Assembly (NCBI GenBank): GCA_964036045.1
Contig: OZ038379.1
Location: 117,131,104 to 117,195,103 of the forward strand
Length of the DNA stretch: 64,000 nt
Origin: Eutreptiella sp. 'Long Island Sound 2002'
Lineage: Eukaryota > Euglenozoa > Euglenophyceae > Eutreptiales > Eutreptiaceae
Direction of reading: 5' to 3'
This document shows positions 21,646 through 33,135 of this stretch, piece after piece; positions within the stretch are counted from its first letter, which is position 1; each line of letters opens with the position of its first letter. The notes under the pieces are model-generated. The model had not been told where the DNA came from. It worked only from the letters and a program-made list of their open reading frames with translations, and made no database searches. Position numbers and translations under genes: made by a program.

Positions 21646-22746
21646 ATGTACATTAGGCTATTGGGCAGGCATGCCATGCCACACATTTTTCATACCAATG
21701 ATTTCATAAAAATGATGAGTGCATCTCGCAAAGCCAGCATGTATGTTAGATTACCAGCGAATTATCCCATTTTAATGTACAATGCTTCTGCAGGGGGGGC
21801 ACACGGATGGTTGGGAGGGATCAGACCCCCACCACCAGGACTCATGCGTTTGTTAGATCACCCCGCAGCATCGGCAATCCGTGCCACCGCGAATTGGAGC
21901 TCTGTCCCATCAGCATTATTTTTGCAGCCCCTGGAGACAGGATGGACAGGCATCCAACCCACTACAGTGGTTATGTTGCTTCAGTTTTTGCTCAACTATA
22001 TCAAGCAAGTCAGTCATACAAACCCGGTAGTCAGATACTCAATCCTGCGAAGCCTATGGCGAGCCAGGCAAAGTTTCAGTGAACACATGTCCTGTGCACG
22101 GACGCCTCTTTCCAGCATTTGTCCAGTACATTACACAGACCACTCCTGTTTTCTCCTTCTGAAGCATTCCATGGGTGTAGACACACACTTTCCTACGACC
22201 ATTATGGAACAAGGTGATGATATCCCCATGTATAAAGCAAACCACTCCATGGAAGCCAATCAAATGCATGCATGGATGTCAGAGGGATACCAAACACAAC
22301 GCAAAGCGAAGCAAATGGAATGGCCCATTCCTCTGTGGCAGTATGACCCCCCCCCCCTGAAAGCCATCCCAATTGCACACCCCCTCACAGCGCAAATACC
22401 AGTCATTACACACATACCACAGGAGCCCCTTTTTATGACAGATGGATCATCGTATCCAGATGGACGTTGTGGAGGGTGTATAGCCATCGTATGCACCCAT
22501 ACATATCAGTACACACTATACCCAGTAGTGATCCCCATCTATTTGGACTATTCATACGCAGCAGAACTATATGTTGCCTGGATCCCCGGCGCATCGGGAC
22601 AAATTTACAGTCAACAGATCATGGACAATGGTGTTTTGGAGGGCAGACATACACAGATTCTATGTCATACATTCAAGCACTGCGGGCAGAAAATGATGTC
22701 ACCACCCCCGTCGTTAACAAACTCTTGCAGGCGTGTCGTCATTTAG
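21646..22746 (+). CDS. LINE A RT thumb/connection and RNase H N-half
   Basis: 366 codons, TAG at 22744-22746. The N-terminal ~250 residues form the connection region. Near 22434 begins FMTDGSSYPDGRCGGCIAIV (first RNase H Asp) and YSYAAELYVA (second acidic residue). The RNase H then crosses into frame 3 between about 22600 and 22640. The tail after that in this frame is a shadow. Confidence 0.65.
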   Translation: MYIRLLGRHAMPHIFHTNDFIKMMSASRKASMYVRLPANYPILMYNASAGGAHGWLGGIRPPPPGLMRLLDHPAASAIRATANWSSVPSALFLQPLETGWTGIQPTTVVMLLQFLLNYIKQVSHTNPVVRYSILRSLWRARQSFSEHMSCARTPLSSICPVHYTDHSCFLLLKHSMGVDTHFPTTIMEQGDDIPMYKANHSMEANQMHAWMSEGYQTQRKAKQMEWPIPLWQYDPPPLKAIPIAHPLTAQIPVITHIPQEPLFMTDGSSYPDGRCGGCIAIVCTHTYQYTLYPVVIPIYLDYSYAAELYVAWIPGASGQIYSQQIMDNGVLEGRHTQILCHTFKHCGQKMMSPPPSLTNSCRRVVI

Positions 22747-23906
22747 TCAAATCTTTTGTATCACCCAAGCATATTCATTCGCATAGAACAGGCACATTGT
22801 TGGATAGAACTTTGGATGCTGCGGATCAGGAAGCTAAAAACACAGCACTAAAACAGCAACGGCAAGTAGGATGGATCACAGATCTGGACACAGAGCAAGC
22901 AGTTTTCACAGTGACAGGCACGCAAAAACATGATTTATCAAAATATATTGAACGTAAGCCGAGGGAGATGTACTGTACACAACTTGGAGTATCATATGCT
23001 CGCAACCACACTCAGTATGCCTTGTATGCAAACACAGTGATGAAAGGTGAACTGTTATGGTCAGTGCATTTGCACGCTGTCACACAGAGACACCACATGC
23101 AGCACCCATCGGACACCAAGTGTACCATATGCAAGTTACCAATCACTCACACGCATGCTCAAGCAGGCTGTCCACTTCTGTTCTTGAGAACATGGTATCT
23201 GTATGTCAAACTCACTCATCTCCTTCCAGCCTTGAATCCATCGTGGCGCACATGCCTGCCCACCCCGTGGGGTACTTTGATTGTCACGCCTGTGGGGCAT
23301 CTTGTTTTCACGGTCAACCCAATCACATATATGAGAATACCGCATGATTTGTGTGCTATCAGCTTGACAGGGAAAGTCTCTTGTCAGTCCATGCATCATG
23401 CACAGAGACATGGAGCCACCCACACAATGATGGTACGAGTTCTGGGATCCCTCCTCACAACATGGCACAAGGTTCAACATGTGGAGGGTCCACCACTTTT
23501 ACCGGTGCATCGAAAATACGCAGTGCCACGCAATCCGTACGGCATGACAACGCATATTCTCACCAACCCAGAGAGTTTACAAGGTAAATGGAAGCCATGG
23601 ACAGGGGGCACAATTTTGTGGCCATCCCCGCTGCTTTTGTTTCAAGTAGCTCATCAATACTCGTTGAATGCAAGTTTGCCACATATATTTCTGCCATCTC
23701 TAGACCTTTCCTCAGTTCTACACTGGTATGTGACAAAGTTTACGGGCCACTGGCCAGAAACCCCGGTAGGTGTACCTTCGGTAGCTTTTGTCGATACCCC
23801 AAAACCAATCCGACTGCAAGGGTGTATCACGGGTATCATATATTGGTCTGTGAAATATGGATACCTAGAGCACTGCAGGTATTTAACATGTATTAATCAG
23901 GAATGA
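22620..23906 (+). CDS. LINE A RNase H C-half and zinc finger
   Basis: The frame is open from 22467 but genuine coding starts near 22620. QTYTDSMSYIQALR supplies the third RNase H Asp; HIHSHRTGTLLDRTLDAADQ supplies the final His and Asp. After ~90 residues comes CTICKLPITHTHAQAGC, a CCHC-type finger common at LINE C-termini. About 240 more residues of unassigned C-terminal domain follow to TGA at 23904-23906. Confidence 0.7.
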   Translation, partial: HGQWCFGGQTYTDSMSYIQALRAENDVTTPVVNKLLQACRHLVKSFVSPKHIHSHRTGTLLDRTLDAADQEAKNTALKQQRQVGWITDLDTEQAVFTVTGTQKHDLSKYIERKPREMYCTQLGVSYARNHTQYALYANTVMKGELLWSVHLHAVTQRHHMQHPSDTKCTICKLPITHTHAQAGCPLLFLRTWYLYVKLTHLLPALNPSWRTCLPTPWGTLIVTPVGHLVFTVNPITYMRIPHDLCAISLTGKVSCQSMHHAQRHGATHTMMVRVLGSLLTTWHKVQHVEGPPLLPVHRKYAVPRNPYGMTTHILTNPESLQGKWKPWTGGTILWPSPLLLFQVAHQYSLNASLPHIFLPSLDLSSVLHWYVTKFTGHWPETPVGVPSVAFVDTPKPIRLQGCITGIIYWSVKYGYLEHCRYLTCINQE

Positions 23907-24054
23907 CCCAGGACGTTCATATCACAGGCAGCGGTCATGCAACACGTCTTCAAAGCAGTCTTTGCCTCATTGGCCATACCGGTGGCCCAAGAATATCAAG
24001 ACTATCATATCCAGATGCAACCACAGACGACATCCACTTGGCAAGTGAATTGGT

Positions 24055-24200
24055 TTGCATGAGTTTGATCAGTGCCCGTCTTGCTATGTCGCAGTCAGAA
24101 AGCAAAACCGCAATGCACACAGTGCAAGGACTTCAACCCAGGGGGAACGCTTAATCTGGTTCAGATACCGGGGGAATCACTGTAGACGTAGTCTGGACAC
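24055..24200 (+). pseudogene. Possible split zinc ribbon after LINE A
   Basis: One frame reads FDQCPSCYVAVRKQ and the adjacent frame reads KPQCTQCKDFNPGG about 15 residues later. With one frame change this gives CPSC-x(~12)-CTQC. It may be a last domain of LINE A or unrelated. Confidence 0.3.
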
Positions 24201-24422
24201 GTGTGTGTGTGAAGGGACACCCTACGGTACTCCACTAGGCTCTCAACTGGGGCGCCTGGGGGACACTCGCATGGGGCACAATATGCCGGAGGGTCTCCCG
24301 GGTAATGTGTCATACACCCATGTGGCTACAGAGTATGCGTGAGGTGGAGCGCAGAGGGTGAGTTGGAGGTCCGTCACGTGACCAGCCTTCGGCGCAGTGG
24401 ACGGCCAATTACCGTACACTAG

Positions 24423-24448
24423 TCCTCCTCCTCCTCCTCCTCCTCCTT
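24423..24448. repeat. TCC trinucleotide repeat
   Basis: Nine or so CCT/TCC units in an otherwise non-repetitive stretch. Confidence 0.9.
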
Positions 24449-24550
24449 CGCATGGGCCCTTCCCGATGAGGGCTTGGCCGTTTTCACAATGGCATGCGCC
24501 AGCTAAAAGATTTGGAAAATCAACTTGTTCATAACTCTCCTGCCACCCTT

Positions 24551-24650
24551 GGGATGGGTTTAGGTGATCATTAGGTGGCAATACATGTACTCTTGCCCCC
24601 ATGGCTGCTAGGCCCACGTAGCCTAGGCCATGGGCGCCCCAAAAGCCAGA
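24551..24650. repeat. Dispersed ~100-bp repeat, copy 1
   Basis: GGATGGGTTT, then CATTAGGTGGCAATACATG, ATGGCTGCTAGGCCCACGTA and GCCTAGGCCATGG. The same order appears at 25857-25970. Confidence 0.7.
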
Positions 24651-26340
24651 AAATCAGCTCGTAGAGGTTGTTAGATCAAAACCAGACACACCCGCATACC
24701 CCCCCCCCCCCCCCCCCACACACAGCCCCCTTTAGTGGGCCCTTTGCGTGTGCCGTCTTATAAGGTGGTGAATTGTTGCATTAACCGCCTGTAAACTCAT
24801 TATTTTGTCCAATAGTTGCATTCCCTAATCAGTTTTGGGTTGAGACCCCCTTGACTTCCCCCACTTGAAACCCACTTTTTTGGGGGGTGGGGGGAAGGGG
24901 GGTTACAGGTGAGGAAAAAAGCCGAAAAATAATTTTCCCTTTTTTTCCTTTGCATTGAAAATCACAATTTTCAGCCATTTTTGCTCCGTTGGCGTTTTTG
25001 ACGATTTTCGTGACTCGGTGGTACCCACTGTGAGGGGTGCAAGTGGGGATGTTGTAACAATATACACATACTAGAATCCAAAGGGACGATTTTTGCAGCC
25101 TTTAGCCGGACTCTGCATGAGCGGCGTGCGGGGGCATGCGTGTCTGGTGTCAACCCCCCCCCCCCCCCCTTTGGCCCAGCCCCAGACCCGACGGTGCACC
25201 TCGGCGCCCAGGGTGGTGGGGAAACGGCCCCCGGGGCCGCCGGCGCACGACAACCGACCACCAAGACAGCGAGTGCGCATGAGCGCCAACGGAGCGCGCG
25301 AGCAAGATGCTTTGCCTGCCTCTGGGGCCCATAGGGGACCGCCCCCCCCCCCCCCCCCCACCGGCGCTAAAGGCGGTAGCAACACATCGCCCCAGCCCTC
25401 CCCCCTTGCCTGCACCTACGTCGGGCATTCCCTCACCGCTGGGCTCTTTGCCCGGCCAGCACACAGCCCGAGGGGGTGAGTTCATCATCTTCTCCCTCTT
25501 CCTCATCTTCTTCTTCGGCAGTGTTAGCTGCGCTACCGCAGTTAAGCCAACCTGTGTTCATCAACGCGGGGTGGCAAGACAATTTGCTGGCCCCGGGGCT
25601 CATGCACCCGGTCCTCCCCCTCATGGAGGTCGACACACAGTGGAGGATAGCCAACACGGCTCCGTGGGAGGGCGAGCACGGAAGAGACCTAGTCCTAACC
25701 AGCTCGTCCTTCTTGACTGCCGTGGTACATAGGTGGGAGGGCCTGTATGGAGGGGGGGGGGCGAACACTGATCGCCCCCCTCCCTTCACTCCTCTACTTG
25801 TGTACATAGGCCTATGGACATTAAAGGGAGTTGGACCCAAAATTGCTGGTTTTTAGGATGGGTTTGGGTTGTCATTTGGTGAAAATACAGGTACTCCAGC
25901 ACCCATGGGGACCCATGTGGTGGCTGCTAGGCCCATGTAGCCCAAGCCATGGCCCCCCGAAAGCCCCGAAGCCCCGCTCCCCTCCTTGCCGCCAAGGATG
26001 CCTCCGCCCAACAAATAGTTGTCTCTCCTCGAGGTGCCTTGCCAAAGGCCATAGAGTTGATGCTTGATGGAAAATAGGGAGTTTGGGGGCTGAAAAGGTA
26101 AAAAAAAAGTTTTTGATTGGCAACAAAGCTTCGTGTGTGTGTGGTGGGGGGGGTGCATTGGTGAAAGATCCTGAGGACAGATTGGGGGAAATGCTGAAAA
26201 ATGGGGGTACATGGGGGGAAGGTGGGAGGACACAATAAACATACTGCTCCCTCGTGCACCACCCCCGATCTCCACATATAATTTCTACCCCTCTTTCTCA
26301 CACCAACACCATGGAGCACATTCTTGAGTATAACGGTGTA
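24651..26340. other. C-rich low-complexity, no supported gene
   Basis: C runs of 13-19 (24699-24717, about 25148, about 25341) and G/C-rich frames that are open only because of composition. No motif is recognised. Confidence 0.5.
25857..25970. repeat. Dispersed ~100-bp repeat, copy 2
   Basis: Matches 24551-24650 through GGATGGGTTT, CATTTGGTG, AATACAGGTACT, CTGCTAGGCCCATGTAGCC and the final CCATGG. Confidence 0.7.
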
Positions 26341-26349
26341 AAATAAGTG

Positions 26350-26775
26350 TAAAGTGCAGAAGTATTTGGCATTATTGCCTTTTGCTCAGCACGCCACACT
26401 TTTTGACACAGGCCAAAGACCTGTCCTTGATTTTGAGGAAGGCATGGTTATGAATATTCTTGCTCACAAATGCCTCTTTGGCACAGGTGAGACTACTTTT
26501 GCACTTCAAGTGGAGTGGGGCGCTTATTGGAGGTTGCCCGCTGTGGTTACGCTAGACCATTTTAGCATGTTGGATATTGGTGGGAGGGAATGTCGGAAAC
26601 CCTGCCCTTGTTATATGCAATTGTACGCCGCGTCTTGGCTGTTCGAGCCGCCTCTTATGATGTTGAGTGTTGCTGTTCTTCACTGAAGTGGGTCCATGAC
26701 CAACGCCAACAAGACATGAAAAAGGAGACGCGTTGTGCTGCCGTTTTGGTCCATTTCAATGGCATTGTGTATTAA
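26350..26775 (+). pseudogene. hAT-like transposase C-terminal remnant
   Basis: The first frame reads LPFAQHATLFDTGQRPVLDF and CLFGTGETTFALQVEWGAYW. The second, from about 26590, reads LPLLYAIVRRVLAVRAAS then DVECCCSSLKWVHDQRQQDM. The order 'hydrophobic-AAS-x-DVE-x(4)-S-x-K' matches the dimerisation region at the C-terminus of hAT transposases, where DVER-FS is usual; here ER is EC. One frame change near 26595 and no upstream catalytic DDE region in sight make this a relic. The hAT assignment is from motif memory only. Confidence 0.45.
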
Positions 26776-29082
26776 TTGTACACAATTCAGCAATGTATTG
26801 CTTTGTGTCGTTGTTGTTCCGTTTGTTTGGAAGGCCGCTAACAATGAGTCTACGGTAGGGGATGGCACCTCACCAATGGATGAGCAGGCAATAGGCACCC
26901 CTACTCACGCCACCCCCATATGCCGGGGACAGGTGGCACAAGCAAGCTATCAACAAGTTTTGGTGATGTAGAAAAGGTAGTCCCATTTTTCCCAATCCCC
27001 TCCACCCTAGCCTCACAAACTTGGTTATTTTCCGCACCTCCCCCTAATCCCCCCCCCCCCCCATTCCCCCCTGTTTCCACCGCACCCCCCCCCCCCATCC
27101 ATTTCCCCCCATTTCCCCCCATTTTTCGTGTTTGCTGGGTACAGTATGGGTATGATGCTGGGTACATTGCCGTTCACCTGGTCTGGGCACCCCTGAGGCC
27201 TGCATGTGCATCCACGTGTGACCCAGGCGTGTCACACCTGCAAGTGTGCGCCACGTGGCTCATCACCTGTGAAAAACTCTTGATTGACAAACAAGCTTTG
27301 TTTGGTGCTGTCCCCACTGCTCGCCATTTTGCTATGCTTTGCAGATTTCCAAGCAGCAGCTTGCTGGGACAGATTGGAGAAAGGGTGGCAAAAAGCAAGC
27401 CAAGAAGAAGACCCAAATGTTTCCGGCAGCAACATAATCATTTTGTTGGTGCTTGTGGTTTGATTTTGCGTCATATTCAGAGTGCCATGTGTAGTCCTCA
27501 GGATGGGCACCACAGCAGCCTGTTGAAAATTGTTACACCTACCATTGCATTTGGCGAAAGTACAACATGCATGCACGGAATCATAGGCATGGCAATGCAC
27601 ATATGGACATGAGTACATCTGTGCATCTGTGGATTTGTTCTCATGTGCATGAGGCTTGAGTTGAGGCATGGCAGATTTTTTTTATCTGAAATATGCTCTT
27701 TGTCATGGAGTTGGTGTTCACATCTGTGTCAGTGTTTGTGCTGAGGCTGCAGGTGATGTGCGAGCGTTTGTTGCAATTCAGGAATGATTCATCAACCTCA
27801 ATGAGTGTGAACAATAGAGTTTGGTTTTGCTTTCAGGGTAGATTTGAGGGCAGCAGTTTTTCTGTTTTGCAATGCTACTGCTTTCTGTTTTTTCATGTTG
27901 TTTCGCATTCTGTTCTCTAGTGCTGTTGCCATTGCTTCCATTGTGAGCGCATCTGGTAGTCAATCCATTAGTTGTGATTGTTTGCAAGTATTGGGTGATG
28001 TAACCAATGTTGGAGGAATTCCAGCCCAAACTGCTGCTAACAATGTCTCCTTGCTGGATTGTGTGCCCTTACAAGTGAAATGCAATCTTCTGAACATTCT
28101 CAACACCACACTGATGATTTGTATCTATGTCCATCTTGATTACTGTAAATATGAGGCTAACCTTTTGGTTCTAGATGTGTAGCACTTTTGTCAATTTTTT
28201 GGGCAATGTGTGTACAGCGCTGCTTTGCATCAGCAATGAGTAGTTTCATTTCATAATTAACACGCAGTGTCCATGGTATTGTGAATGCAAGGCTTCCATA
28301 TGTGCAGTTTTGGGGTTGGGATTTAGGTGCTCTTGTTGGAGTTATCACCCCCCCCCCCCCCGCAAAAAACAACAACAACACAATAATATTGGTTTGAAAA
28401 TGCCATGTTGTGGTGCCTGTTTGAGCCATTTGAGGGGCATCTGTTTGAGTGGCCGTGGTTCCTAGCTAACTCACAAGATTGGCTCATGGGCAGCCAGCAT
28501 CCAACAATTCTAGAGAAGTGAGGGACTGTGAATCGAAGGTGCAATGGGAAATCTCATATACGTAATGAGACTATATACAAGTGTTCAAATCCAAACAAAT
28601 CACAACACCAGGTCAGTCGGTGATAGCATGCGTCATTGATGTGGCCCGATATCGGTGTGCTCTCCAAGAGTTCTTGTGCACATTGGAGCCTGCTTGAGGC
28701 CACAAGATTCACATATTAGGCCTGATGTATACATTTTTCATAAGCGTGTAATGCTGTCGCAGGGTGTTTTTGGCGATAAATTTGTTCAGCTATCATCTAG
28801 GACCCATTGCGATGCCGCATTCATTTAGTTTGAAATGAAAGGTTACAAAGAATTCAACAAAGTTCATTTTATGCCAATGACCGTGTCCGAGGTAGCCTAG
28901 AAATGTTATGTAAAGAAAAAAATCTCCCATTGTACAGCACATTTTTCGGAGATCTGAAGTGAAGAAACAATTCTCTTTTCCTGCCGAAATTGTTTTGTTG
29001 AGTTTGCCGTAACTCTGCAGCGAAAATATTCAAAGTGTGCTGCTTGCTGTCAGCAGTGGTTTTGGTTTGATAGCTACAAAGT
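26776..29082. other. Gene scraps among C runs
   Basis: Open frames at 27155-27612 (plus) and 28157-28290 (minus, NYEMKLLIADAKQRCTHIAQ) have coding-like character, but no family is recognised and they cannot be joined. Long C runs lie at 27050-27061, 27087-27096 and about 28347-28360. Confidence 0.3.
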
Positions 29083-29169
29083 TTGAACAATTGTGATGTA
29101 TTTGCTTGTATACGATTCGTTATCTATTGTTTTCACATGTGCCTAGTGAGACCATTGGTGTTGGCAATA

Positions 29170-30267
29170 CGAGCCACCATTCACAGCCGATGTCAGCTTG
29201 ATCTACAACTCAATGCATCGATACCAATAGGGTTAGCGACAAAAAAAAAGAGAGATGTAGAGGAAGCTGCGTCAATATCAATACATGCTTTCTTTGAAGA
29301 AGTGTTTCTGTTTCGAACGAGCAGGGTGTTTGCGAAAAACTTGGCGAATGCGGTACCAAAGTCATATTATTTTGGGTCCAAGTTGGGCACAAAGTGGCTT
29401 ATGCATGGCCATCGTTGAACACACAATTTGTAGTCAACATGGTTCCAAATGATAATTGGGATGTGCTAGCTGTCCCACACCACTTTTTCCTCCTATTTGA
29501 TTGCGACATTCCATTTGTTGGACCTCAATCCTTCACAAATGGTGCATTCCAAGCCGTATGGCATTTATTTTGTGATGGACCCTTAGTCATTTCAGCCCGT
29601 GCCGAGCATCCGTTTGCCCAATTTAACACCTGGGCTTTGTGCCACGAGCTGTGCACCAAGTTGGGGATGAATTCGGAGTAGCACGTCTTACAACTCCATT
29701 AGATGGTCCATGTTGTGGTTCACATCCACCAGTTCATTAACAAGCCTAGCGTCAAGTATGCGGAGTATGATACATGGGGTCATTTTCTTGGACAGTGTGC
29801 ACTAGAGCTAACTACCCTCTCCGTGCGGCAAGTGCGGCGGGCACAAATCATTCCTCTAGTCACACAAAAGCTTTGCCAAATCGGTGATAAAAAATGCGAG
29901 TTGGCCGTTGTGAGGTCAAAATTTGGGAATAGAAAGAGACTTGGCCAGGGATGGGTATTAGTAGAAGTGGACAGCATCAATGATGGTTGGATCATTGTCT
30001 CTATCGAACCAAAAGGACATCTGCAACATGCATTGGACCACACTAGCGGGGTGCATAGGTGACTTTCATGACCTTGTATGTATGCTTGTTGAAGAAAAGG
30101 TCCCCGAGCAATCCTTAAGCTACCGGGCTACAAAGATGTGGCGATTGTCGTCAAAGCACAAGGAATCCGCTCTACATCTGGTGCCCAAGGCACCAACAAA
30201 AACAAGTCAAGTAACACTCTGTTTTCTTGGCTTTCAAGGCTCGGGACTATATGCTTGCTTGGATTGA
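29170..30267 (+). pseudogene. Unrecognised coding chain
   Basis: Four overlapping plus-strand frames follow each other: to 29418 (AASISIHAFFEEVFLFRTSR), 29394-29681 (HHFFLLFDCDIPFVGPQSF), 29703-30062 (WVLVEVDSINDGWIIVSIEP) and 29980-30267. Each ends close to where the next begins, as in a gene with indels or short introns. Balanced base composition contrasts with the simple-sequence flanks. I do not recognise a domain. Confidence 0.3.
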
Positions 30268-30667
30268 GACATTTGAAGGAGAATGGGGTGTAGCACCCCT
30301 GCCTAGTGATGCTGTGAATTTATATGTTCATTTGAGGAGTTGTGGCACTGTGTTTTTCATTTTAGTCACCACTAAGGAAATTTGTTGCATGTAATTGGTA
30401 GATTTGCTAGATATTTGGGGTTGAATAGGCAATTTTTTTTTATGACTCAGTTTGCAAAATGCCTACCTCTTTAAGTTGATGGGGATCGTGGCCGAGGCAA
30501 TCCATAGTAGAGGGGCAACGTCCATAAAGTTTACAACTGATGGTACATCTCATGTCTAGGTTCCCATGAACAGTTACGTGTCGATTTGGAAATTTCTTCA
30601 ATGATTTTTTCATGCTTAGATTTGACCAAGAAACGTCCTCTCTGACAAACAGCCCCATGTCACTACA

Positions 30668-31093
30668 ATGCCCTACCCGTATCTGAATATGGAAAACATA
30701 GTCGCGGAAATTCCGTTCAATTTGTCCGAGATGGCAAGGCATTTCCACATGTATCTGTGCTTGCGTCCACATGCCCCCTTTTTTGGGCGTAAGCTCTTTG
30801 GGGCCTCCGAGCTATGCGGAGTGTGTGTTGCTAAAGGAGCTATTGTTCCCACTGCCTACGGCTATTGCCTCATCCGAATGCCTTGGAAAGCGGGATGCCG
30901 GTGCTTTTGCTCGGTAGGCGACTCCCTCTTTGGTTGTGAACCAACTTGCCTATTGCCGGTTGTTCCTATGCTTCCGGTTGATGTTTGCTATAGTCCCCAA
31001 CACAACGTGGTGAAACCTACACTAATGGCGCTTAGAAACGGTATCTGCTGTTGGCCGGGCGGACCGGCGGAGTCTCGTAACTTTGCCCGTTGA
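30668..31093 (+). CDS. Cys-rich 141-codon ORF, unrecognised
   Basis: ATG at 30668, TGA at 31091-31093. It begins MPYPYLNMENIVAEIPFNLS and is Cys-rich in the middle (KAGCRCFCSVGDSLFGCEPT). There is no signal peptide and no recognised family. It runs directly into the ~80-bp tandem array. It may be an exon or a chance frame. Confidence 0.3.
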   Translation: MPYPYLNMENIVAEIPFNLSEMARHFHMYLCLRPHAPFFGRKLFGASELCGVCVAKGAIVPTAYGYCLIRMPWKAGCRCFCSVGDSLFGCEPTCLLPVVPMLPVDVCYSPQHNVVKPTLMALRNGICCWPGGPAESRNFAR

Positions 31094-31156
31094 GTGCAAT
31101 CTTATTTATGGCTATTCTTTGCGTTTGTGCCCTTGGGTGTGCGGGTCAGTACTATG

Positions 31157-31800
31157 TCCATGGCCCTTGGGCTCTTCTTCGTCATGCATGCGTCGCATCC
31201 TTGTAGTGCGTCCATGGTGCGTGGTTGTGTATGGTGTCCATGGCTTCTTGGCTCTACTTCACCTTGCATGTGTTAGTACTTCTGCAATGTCCTGGGTGCT
31301 TTGGTTGTGCTTGGTCTACATTGCTATTTGGCTTTTGGTCATTGTCCATGTGTGCCGTGCCTGGGCGGTGTGCCCAATACATTGGCGTCCTTGTTGTCCA
31401 TGGGTTTGTCGCTTTCGGTAACCATGCCTGCCTGACGTGCTGTGCGGTACTGCTAGTGTCCGGCTCTGCTTGGTGCCCATTGCTCTTGCAGCCTCGTTTC
31501 CCAAGCGTGCATGGCGTTCGTGTAGGATGTCGGAGGTGCGCAAGCGTGTACCGTATCCATACCTCCATTGTTGTGGTTCACAACGTGTGCATGGCCTGGT
31601 TGTGCACCGTCCGGGGTGCCTAGGTGCGCATGGTGTCTGTGGCTCCTTGGCTTTGGTTCACGGTGCCTGCGTGGTGTGCTGCTTCAGTGTCTAAGGTGTA
31701 TCGATGTGCATGGGGTGCAGGGATCATCGGCTCTCGCTCACGGTGCTTGCAAGCCGTGCTTGTGTATTGTCCGGGCTGCGTGGGTGCACATGGTACCCTT
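31157..31800. repeat. Degenerate ~80-bp tandem array
   Basis: Units begin with TCCATGG or TGCATGG about every 80 bp (31157, 31238, 31318, 31398, then less regularly to 31625 and 31706). They share TTGGCTCTNNTTCACNGTGC and a TGTGCTG/TGTCC end. About eight diverged units. Confidence 0.7.
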
Positions 31801-33135
31801 GTGTCAAATTTGGTCCTAAGTCAGCCACATGCATTTAACACTGGTTCCTTCTTTCGGAACTTCAACCTTTACCGTTACGTGGCTGTTGCAATACCTCCAA
31901 TTGCCGGCAGCCCGCGTTGGCAAGGATCACACGAGGATAAACTGAGACGAAGAACCGAATCCTCATCATGCAAATCATGGAATGGATTTACGAATGATCC
32001 AGTTCATGCTTTAAAGATCATATTTATAATGCAATGAAGCCAAGGTGGACCAAAGCACAAAGGAATGCATCGTCAAAAGGCATGTAAACACATTGAAGAG
32101 AATGCTCAACGGTGCTCTGTTTAGGATACCGCACAAGACAAACGTGGTGCACAAAATTGATACAACTTGTCTCATCATGACTACATGTGGCGACACCTTG
32201 TTCGTGTCCACCATACTATATACGCTATGACAGAAGGCAAAGCATGCAACATGCATTTAACACCAAAAATGAGACTCTATGGCATTAACATACAGAATTC
32301 AACATGAACATTAGAAACTCCTCACACATAGACGAAACAAATTGCGTAGGTTGCCCACTTGGGAGTTCCTAGCCCTCATTCTACTTCAGGAGCTCCATTA
32401 CCAAACCAATATCTCAGGTGCAAGAACCATGACCACTAGGACAATCCGTATTACGCAAGCTCGAGGACTGTGCAGCAGACTTGGGTAAGAAAAAGTCACT
32501 ACCCTGTCTTTCTTGGGTTACTTGATCCAGGCGAAGCCCCCCCTAATCCTTCGGAAGTTGTGGAGACTAACAGTTAATCATTTTTATCACTCTTTTGGGG
32601 CTTTAAGTACATTTTCAAAGTAACTAGGGTTGTAACCCTTGCCCCCCCATGAAGTTCACCACTACCAGTCAGATGAGCGGAGGTATCTTCCTTCATGGAG
32701 GTAATACCGGAATGAAATAGGCACTTCATGCCTTGGACCTTGGACGTTAAGCCTAGTGGTCTCCCACCTCACGACCCCTATACTCAATTGTTTCTATCAC
32801 TTATTGTGATTTTACCTTTTAACCGATTCTGAATTCAGTTGCTTGGCCATGCTGGCCAAGCCATATCCTGTGTCTGGCTCAGCCTACTTGCCCCAGATTC
32901 CTAACCAACTCCATTGCATGTCTAAAGGTGCACGTGAGGTGCTTGGGACCATCTTTGTGGCCAGACGTATGTCAGTTTTCTTTATAAATTCATTTGTTTT
33001 GTCCATATGTGACTGAAGCTTTGTATTTAAGCCCGCACTGTCTATCCTAGCCCCTCTTTGTTACACATGTTTTGATTGTGGAAGGATTTATCCTGATTTC
33101 ACTGATCCGGTGCCTGGACTTGCTCTACCCTATCT
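31801..33135. other. Intergenic, nothing recognised
   Basis: AT-richer sequence without long frames or repeats that I can see. Confidence 0.5.

Larger units (their letters stand above)
16020..24200 (+). mobile_element. LINE A: non-LTR retrotransposon, frame-broken
   Basis: An ~8-kb plus-strand series of coding pieces follows the order of a LINE: ORF1-type basic/coiled-coil pieces (16.3-18.8 kb), APE endonuclease (19.6-20.2 kb), reverse transcriptase (20.6-21.5 kb), RNase H (22.4-22.85 kb) and a C-terminal CCHC-type finger (23.1 kb). Base composition is balanced, unlike LINE B. Frames change at least eight times, so this copy is dead as it stands. The ends are not defined: the 5' side is set by a 40-bp tandem pair at 16110-16190 and the 3' side by loss of coding near 24.2 kb. 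No target-site duplication was found. Confidence 0.8.
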
